Assembly (NCBI RefSeq): GCF_001510655.1
Contig: NZ_LMVC01000002.1
Location: forward strand, 1,656,388-1,720,387
From: Fictibacillus sp. FJAT-27399
GTDB taxonomy: Bacteria; Bacillota; Bacilli; Bacillales; Fictibacillaceae
DNA length: 64,000 bases
Direction: 5' to 3'
The notes under the pieces: model-generated
Database searches by the model: none
What the model was told of the DNA's origin: nothing
Seen by the model: only the letters and a program-made list of their open reading frames with translations
In this document: positions 59,331 through 64,000 of the stretch, one piece after another
Layout: the number at the start of each line of letters is the position of its first letter
How positions within the stretch are numbered: the first letter of the stretch is position 1
Position numbers and translations under genes: made by a program

Positions 59331-60545
59331 CTATTCTTTCAGCAAAAACCGTAATAGAAATGTTTCTGCCTCCTTGATGATTTCTTCTTCCTCTTCTGAT
59401 TCAAGAGGCTTTAAATATCGTCTGGCTCTTTTGTGCAAAAACAGCTCTCTCGTGGTTTTCAGCATCTCTTCGTATTCACTGCTGTTGTGCAAAAGGGCTC
59501 CGACGAACCCTCCATCGTTCAATAGCTGATCACGATTCCAGCTTCTTCTTAAACTATTTACAACAGCGAACGGGTAAACAAAAGATGAGTTCTCCTCTTC
59601 ACCGTCCTGAAGGGTCTCCATTAAGTCATCCAGGAACAGTTCATCACTCAGCTCATGAAATAAAGAAGAATCGCCCTCTAAAATCAGTTTAAGAAGTATA
59701 CCCTTTCCTTCTGTTCTGGCATTCTCTTTCACTTCGATACACGTTTCAATCACTTCCGACATGGCCGAACATCCCGTAAGATCAATGAATTCTTCCTTCC
59801 ATAGGATGTCTGCCATTGCGTGGAAGTCCCGTAGTCCGTTATTAGTGTCGACGATATAACAGCCTTTCTCACCCGTTTCCTTTTGATTTCTGCCTTGAAT
59901 GTTTCCAGGATAGATAACAGAAGGATCCTGGCAAAGCTCCATTTTCTTATGAATATGCCCGAGAGCCCAATAGTCATATCCCTTCACTAAAAGCTCCGTC
60001 ACTTTAAACGGCGCATAGGATTCATGTTCGCTTTGTCCATCTGCGTTTCCGTGCAGAATACCGATATGATAAGCTTCATCCTTTTTCTCCGGAAAATGAG
60101 GCACACGGTTCTCGGCTACAGACCGTTTCTCATAACTGAATCCATGCAGCATGGCTGCCAGCTTTCCGTTTTTATAAAAGGGCACCGAGCTTGGAAGCCC
60201 TCCCTGAAAAATATGAACAGTCATCGGCCATTCAATATCTATCCATGAACCTTCAAGATGATCATGATTTCCATGAACCATAAAGGTGTAAATATCGTGT
60301 TTTTCCAGTCTCTCAAGCTCTTTCCGAAAATAAGTCTGCGCTCGTAAACTTCTGGAATCCCCATCATATATATCACCTGCAATCACAACAAAGTCCACCT
60401 TCTCCTTTATTGCAAGGTTTACTGTTGCAGTAAAGGATCGGAAGGTGCTGTTTTGTATCCGTTTAAAAATAGGTTTGGGCAAATATTTCAATCCTTTGAA
60501 AGGGCTGTCCAGATGAAGGTCAGCACAATGCAAAAACTTCAACAC
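59331..60545 (-). CDS. yhaO: Mre11/SbcD-like metallophosphatase YhaO
   Basis: The 404-residue protein has all five metallophosphatase motifs: HCADLHLDSPF, AGDIYDGDS, VHGNHDHLEG, GILHGNADG and YWALGHIHKK. A C-terminal domain of about 150 residues should contact YhaN. I chose GTG at 60545 with AAGGAGAG upstream; TTG at 60542 is also possible. The frame to 60629 lacks support. First gene of yhaO-yhaN. Confidence 0.92.
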   Translation of the reverse strand: MLKFLHCADLHLDSPFKGLKYLPKPIFKRIQNSTFRSFTATVNLAIKEKVDFVVIAGDIYDGDSRSLRAQTYFRKELERLEKHDIYTFMVHGNHDHLEGSWIDIEWPMTVHIFQGGLPSSVPFYKNGKLAAMLHGFSYEKRSVAENRVPHFPEKKDEAYHIGILHGNADGQSEHESYAPFKVTELLVKGYDYWALGHIHKKMELCQDPSVIYPGNIQGRNQKETGEKGCYIVDTNNGLRDFHAMADILWKEEFIDLTGCSAMSEVIETCIEVKENARTEGKGILLKLILEGDSSLFHELSDELFLDDLMETLQDGEEENSSFVYPFAVVNSLRRSWNRDQLLNDGGFVGALLHNSSEYEEMLKTTRELFLHKRARRYLKPLESEEEEEIIKEAETFLLRFLLKE

Positions 60546-60736
60546 CCATCTCTCCTTTTTCTTACACATTCTAACCTTTATTTTACCATATATACGAAAG
60601 CACGTTCTCGTATTTGGGAAAATACCCATAATTGTGGCAGCTGTTTTGAAAAGTGAAGGAAAACATAAAAAAAAGCAGGGAATTTGGCGAAAAACAAGAA
60701 ATATAATTTAAGAATCTTGAAGGGAGTTTTCACACC

Positions 60737-60922
60737 ATGAATAAGTATTTTCTTACCGTATACGATAAGAGCGGCGAAAAACTGCTCGACGAAACCATTC
60801 AGGCCCAAGACGACCAGCAAGCCAAAACACTTGGAGAAGAGCGATTGAAGGAGAAAGAGTACAGCGAGCGCACTCATCGCCTCACTTCTCCAGCTGGTGC
60901 CCTGCTTCTCTTTCATCGCTGA
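60737..60922 (+). CDS. yhzD: YhzD-like small protein
   Basis: The 61-residue soluble protein reads MNKYFLTVYDKSGEKLLDE and ends SPAGALLLFHR, with the alpha/beta pattern of the YhzD family of Bacilli. The function is unknown. SD GAAGGGAG. It lies divergent from yhaO, as I recall for B. subtilis. Confidence 0.82.
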   Translation: MNKYFLTVYDKSGEKLLDETIQAQDDQQAKTLGEERLKEKEYSERTHRLTSPAGALLLFHR

Positions 60923-61018
60923 TCATAGTTTCCGCAGGCCGATCTGGCTGCATATAAGCCAGACATCTCTGTATGTTCATTTCCTAATTTTCTTATCTTA
61001 CTAAAAAGAGGTGCGAAG

Positions 61019-61453
61019 ATGAGTGAAATTTTCATTCGGAGGGGGACGATTGAGGATAGCCTGTCTCTCTCTTATTTAATGGGCGATCTCGGCTATCCTA
61101 CCACCGAAGAAGAAATGAGAGACCGATTAACGTATATTCTTCAGGATCCTTCCTACATCTGCTTTGTCGCTTGCTATAATGATCTTGTCATTGGAATGAT
61201 CGGTCTCGTTAAGGGCTATTATTTCGAGAAGAATGGGACATATTTGAGGATTATTGCCCTCGTGGTCTGTGAGGAGTATCAAGGAAATGGATTCGGCAAA
61301 TCGTTAGTGCGCCATGCGGAAGAGTGGGCAGAGGAACAAGGGTGCACATCCATCGTTCTCCACAGCGGAAAACACCGTACAGATACCCATGAATTCTACC
61401 GTAACCTTGACTATGACGATACCGGACTTCGCTTTATAAAAGTTATGATTTAA
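61019..61453 (+). CDS. GNAT family N-acetyltransferase
   Basis: The 144-residue enzyme has the acetyl-CoA loop EYQGNGFGKSLVRHAEEWA (motif A) and the C-terminal beta segment HEFYRNLDYDDTGLRFIK. The N-terminal segment RGTIEDSLSLSYLMGDLGYP helps shape the substrate site. The substrate is unknown. ATG at 61019 after AGAGGTGCG. A terminator follows. Confidence 0.88.
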   Translation: MSEIFIRRGTIEDSLSLSYLMGDLGYPTTEEEMRDRLTYILQDPSYICFVACYNDLVIGMIGLVKGYYFEKNGTYLRIIALVVCEEYQGNGFGKSLVRHAEEWAEEQGCTSIVLHSGKHRTDTHEFYRNLDYDDTGLRFIKVMI

Positions 61454-61464
61454 AAACAACATAA

Positions 61465-61500
61465 AAAAGCCCGGCTGCTGGATCTAGCAGCCGGGCTTTT
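61465..61500. terminator. Bidirectional terminator, GNAT gene and aldehyde dehydrogenase
   Basis: AAAAGCCCGGCTGCT pairs with AGCAGCCGGGCTTTT around GGATCT. Confidence 0.92.
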
Positions 61501-61593
61501 CGTTACCGTTCAGTTATTGACCCCTTAATCATGTATATCTATTTGCCTATGCCGAGTCGCTTCCCTGGATCACACATGCTTTTGCTTGTCTTT

Positions 61594-63078
61594 TTATTTT
61601 AGGTTAACCCACACACTTTTTACTTCTGTGTAGTTATTTAGCGCATAAGAGCCCATCTCACGGCCCATTCCGGATTGCTTGTATCCGCCGAATGGAGAAG
61701 CTGCATCAAACGCATTGTAGCAGTTAATCCAGACTGTACCGGCTTTTAAATTATTGGATACATAGTGAGCCGTTTTTAAGTTTTCAGTCCACAATCCTGC
61801 AGCAAGACCATACTCAGAACGGTTCGCACGCTCGATAACTTCGTCCAGGTCTTCAAACGGCATCGCCGCTACAACCGGTCCGAAGATCTCTTCTTTAGCG
61901 ATCGTCATCTTATCGTCTACATCCGCAAAAATAGTAGGCTCTACAAAGTAACCTTGCTCAAACGGCCTCGTTCCTCCCGTTAACAGTTCGGCTCCTTCAT
62001 CTTTCCCTTTTTCAATGTAGCTCATGACACGGTTATGCTGCTCTTCTGATACAAGCGGCCCCATCGTAGTGTCGGGATCAAGGCCAGGACCCTGCTTAAT
62101 GTTCTTCGCATGGGAAACCATGTCCGCCATTACATTGTCAAAAGCTTTCTTTTGAATGAACAAACGGGAACCTGCACAGCAAACTTGTCCTTGGTTGAAC
62201 ATGATTCCGCCCAATGCACCAGGAATAGCACGTGTCATGTCTGCATCCGGAAGAATGATATTCGGTGATTTACCGCCAAGCTCAAGCGTTACACGTTTTA
62301 GTGAATCTGCTGCATTTCTCATGATCATCTTACCGACTTCAGTTGATCCGGTAAAGGCGATTTTGTTCACTTCCGGATGATCAACAAGAGCTGCTCCTGT
62401 TTCACCCGCACCTGTTACTACATTCAGAACACCCTCTGGGAATCCTGCTTCTTGAGCAAGCTGTGCAAGATAAAGAGCAGACAGCGGAGTTTGCTCAGCT
62501 GGCTTCAGCACAACTGTACAGCCTGTTGCAAGTGCTGCACCAAGCTTCCATGCAGCCATTAAGAGCGGGAAGTTCCAAGGGATGATTTGTCCTACAACCC
62601 CAACCGGCTCGTGGCGGGTATAGTTAAAGAAACTCCCTGCAACCGGGATGGTTTGTCCGACGATTTTAGTTGCCCAGCCAGCATAGTAGCGGAAATGCTC
62701 AATTGCTAGGGGAACATCTGCATTCATCGTTTCGCGGATCGGTTTCCCGTTATCCAGCGTATCAAGCTGTGCAAGCTCTTCTTTGTTCTGTTCCATCAAG
62801 TCTGCAAGCTTATAGATTAAATAACTGCGCTTCGCTGCGCTCATTTTAGTCCAATATCCAGAATCAAAAGCTTTTCGCGCCGCATCAACCGCAAGATCGA
62901 TATCTTCTTTTCCACCTTCTGCAACAAGCGCCAAAACCTCTCCTGTTGAAGGATTAAGTGTTTCAAACGTTTTTCCTGATTTAGATGTTACCCATTCACC
63001 ATTGATAAAAAGTTTCTTCGTGCCGTTTAGAAATTCTGCCACCTTTGGCTTCAAATTCAGGTTAACTGTTTTTTCCAT
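61594..63078 (-). CDS. NAD-dependent aldehyde dehydrogenase, DhaS-like
   Basis: The 494-residue enzyme has PWNFPLLMAAWKL, the general-base Glu in VTLELGGKSPNI, and the catalytic Cys in FNQGQVCCAGSR. It oxidises aldehydes to acids with NAD. The sequence resembles B. subtilis DhaS over its length (YTRHEPVGVVGQIIPWNFP and NCYNAFDAASPFGGYKQSG). I chose ATG at 63078 with GAGGAGG upstream. It is monocistronic. The physiological aldehyde is unknown. Confidence 0.92.
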   Translation of the reverse strand: MEKTVNLNLKPKVAEFLNGTKKLFINGEWVTSKSGKTFETLNPSTGEVLALVAEGGKEDIDLAVDAARKAFDSGYWTKMSAAKRSYLIYKLADLMEQNKEELAQLDTLDNGKPIRETMNADVPLAIEHFRYYAGWATKIVGQTIPVAGSFFNYTRHEPVGVVGQIIPWNFPLLMAAWKLGAALATGCTVVLKPAEQTPLSALYLAQLAQEAGFPEGVLNVVTGAGETGAALVDHPEVNKIAFTGSTEVGKMIMRNAADSLKRVTLELGGKSPNIILPDADMTRAIPGALGGIMFNQGQVCCAGSRLFIQKKAFDNVMADMVSHAKNIKQGPGLDPDTTMGPLVSEEQHNRVMSYIEKGKDEGAELLTGGTRPFEQGYFVEPTIFADVDDKMTIAKEEIFGPVVAAMPFEDLDEVIERANRSEYGLAAGLWTENLKTAHYVSNNLKAGTVWINCYNAFDAASPFGGYKQSGMGREMGSYALNNYTEVKSVWVNLK

Positions 63079-63209
63079 TACAATCCTCCTCATATACTTG
63101 TTCCTTACATCAAAATGATTCGACAGCACTTTATGAAAACCCTTTCAAAATTTGTCGTTTTTTCAATCTGTAATAAAAATGAAATATATTTTACATTTAA
63201 ACCCAAAGA

Positions 63210-63236
63210 AAAAAAGCCCCGTTTCGGAGCTTTTTC
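63210..63236 (-). terminator. Terminator of the yhaX-like gene
   Basis: On the minus strand, AAAAAGC-CCG arms pair across TTTC (stem AAAAAGCTCCG/CGGGGCTTTTT) and a T-run follows. It ends one base before the stop codon region of the gene at 63238. Confidence 0.75.
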
Positions 63237-63237
63237 G

Positions 63238-64000
63238 TTAATATAGTCCCACTCTCAGCTGCTTTCGGAAAACTTCTTTTATCATATATGGCACTCCGAG
63301 CTGATCGTTCGTCCTGGTGATCCAATTAGCAGCCTGTTTCACATCTTCAGGAGCATTGCCCATGGCCACTCCAAGCCCCGCCATCTCAATCATTTCCCTG
63401 TCATTATGAGAATCACCGACAGCCACCATCTCCTCAGGGGTCACATCAAGCTTCAAGCCGAGCAGTCTTAGTGCATTGGCTTTCGTGACATTGGGGGAAG
63501 TAATTTCGAAATTGCACTTCGTCGAGGAGGTATACTCAAAATTGGCAAAATGCGTCCTCAAATGCTGTTCCGCTGACCGCCGTTCTCTTTCCTCAAAGAA
63601 CTGAACATCAATCTTAGACGGGGTAATATCTTTTTCCAGTACATTACTGCTCAGGCTCTCCTGAAACGTTACCGGATAGAAAAGCGGATCCCCCGCACCC
63701 AATGTTACCTTCGCAACGAGCTGGTTTTTCTGCTGAACCTGGTTTCCGACTGAGAAACGTTCATGCACGAGCCGGATATGGCAATTGTAATTCTCTAAAA
63801 TATTGACGATCCGATACGTGTCTTCTTTTGAAATATGTGATTCAAAAAACGGTTCATCCACACTAGAAGCGATAAACCCGCCGTTTTGGCTGATTAAATA
63901 ACCATCAAGTTTCAATGCCTTAGCGATCTTTTTTGTAGATGGAAAATTCCTCCCTGAGGCCAGTGTGATATAAACACCCTTCTTCTTCACATAATCTATC
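63238..64000 (-). CDS. yhaX: HAD family phosphatase, YhaX-like (partial, N-terminus beyond the right edge)
   Basis: The frame is open from the right edge; codons before the first possible start (GTG 63990) translate IDY and continue the family sequence, so the gene begins outside the window. The visible 253 residues have HAD motif II in VYITLASGRN, the Cof-type cap domain, and the C-terminal motif GDSHNDREMIEMAGLGVAMGNA that binds Mg. The catalytic DxDGT motif is missing only because of the cut. It belongs to the Cof/YhaX sugar-phosphate or flavin-nucleotide phosphatases. Confidence 0.88.
   Translation of the reverse strand, partial: IDYVKKKGVYITLASGRNFPSTKKIAKALKLDGYLISQNGGFIASSVDEPFFESHISKEDTYRIVNILENYNCHIRLVHERFSVGNQVQQKNQLVAKVTLGAGDPLFYPVTFQESLSSNVLEKDITPSKIDVQFFEERERRSAEQHLRTHFANFEYTSSTKCNFEITSPNVTKANALRLLGLKLDVTPEEMVAVGDSHNDREMIEMAGLGVAMGNAPEDVKQAANWITRTNDQLGVPYMIKEVFRKQLRVGLY

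Overview
The window looks like a chromosomal segment of a spore-forming member of the Bacillaceae. The evidence is the gene content and order shared with the Bacillus subtilis yha/yhf/yhg region (lplJ-yhfI, hemE-hemH-hemY, pbpF, hmoB, ecsABC, hit, serC, trpP, yhaH, scoC, yhaI, yhaL, prsA, yhaM, yhaN, yhaO, yhzD, dhaS-like, yhaX), strong GGAGG-type ribosome binding sites, many rho-independent terminators, and three minigenes of YjcZ-type sporulation proteins. A relative of Fictibacillus is my guess; the genus cannot be fixed from the sequence alone. No rRNA, tRNA, CRISPR array, prophage or intact insertion sequence was seen.

Layout. 1-1920: a TrpXYZ-like ABC importer (permease cut by the left edge, lipoprotein receptor), then a nitronate monooxygenase-like protein and a gamma-carbonic anhydrase. 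3667-13929: a phenylacetate catabolon, all on the minus strand, with ligase PaaK, epoxidase subunits PaaABCD, an EthD protein, beta-oxidation enzymes (PaaF-, PaaG-, PaaH- and PaaJ-like) and the regulator PaaX. No paaE reductase and no paaZ are present, and a GC-rich repeat sits inside the operon. 14201-16051: lplJ-yhfI. 16161-20839: a sugar ABC importer without its own ATPase, under a LacI regulator with a clear promoter and double operator. 21074-24540: an orphan GlnQ-type ATPase and an OpuC/OpuB-type osmolyte importer. 24983-28111: yhgE and its TetR partner yhgD. 28195-35563: a KinB-like histidine kinase, hemY-hemH-hemE and pbpF. 35807-39576: hmoB, lipid kinase, PAP2 phosphatase, DUF3243, PfpI and ferritin-like genes. 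39636-42401: ecsABC. 42952-50288: hit, serC, trpP (with a TRAP site on its start), DUF1232, yhaH, scoC, yhaI, YpmS-like, small sporulation genes and prsA. 51161-60545: yhaL, an MFS exporter behind an attenuator-like leader, yhaM, a CssRS-like two-component system, yhaN and yhaO. 60737-64000: yhzD, GNAT, aldehyde dehydrogenase and a HAD phosphatase cut by the right edge.

How the genes work together. The paa block would activate phenylacetate to its CoA thioester, epoxidise it, and degrade the ring-opened product by beta-oxidation. The hem genes complete haem synthesis next to the haem-degrading HmoB. Ecs, PrsA, ScoC and CssRS-like functions concern secretion, protease control and envelope stress.

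The strongest less-expected signals are non-coding. (1) A 380-base leader before the MFS gene has a good promoter, a 12-codon leader ORF, a long inverted repeat covering that ORF, a terminator and an alternative 11-bp pairing across the terminator. (2) Five TCGATAATAAA-like boxes lie two helical turns apart at 50784-50880. (3) A possible small RNA lies upstream of hit. (4) Three 23-bp palindromes flank yhgD and yhgE. (5) Two families of dispersed palindromic repeats occur.
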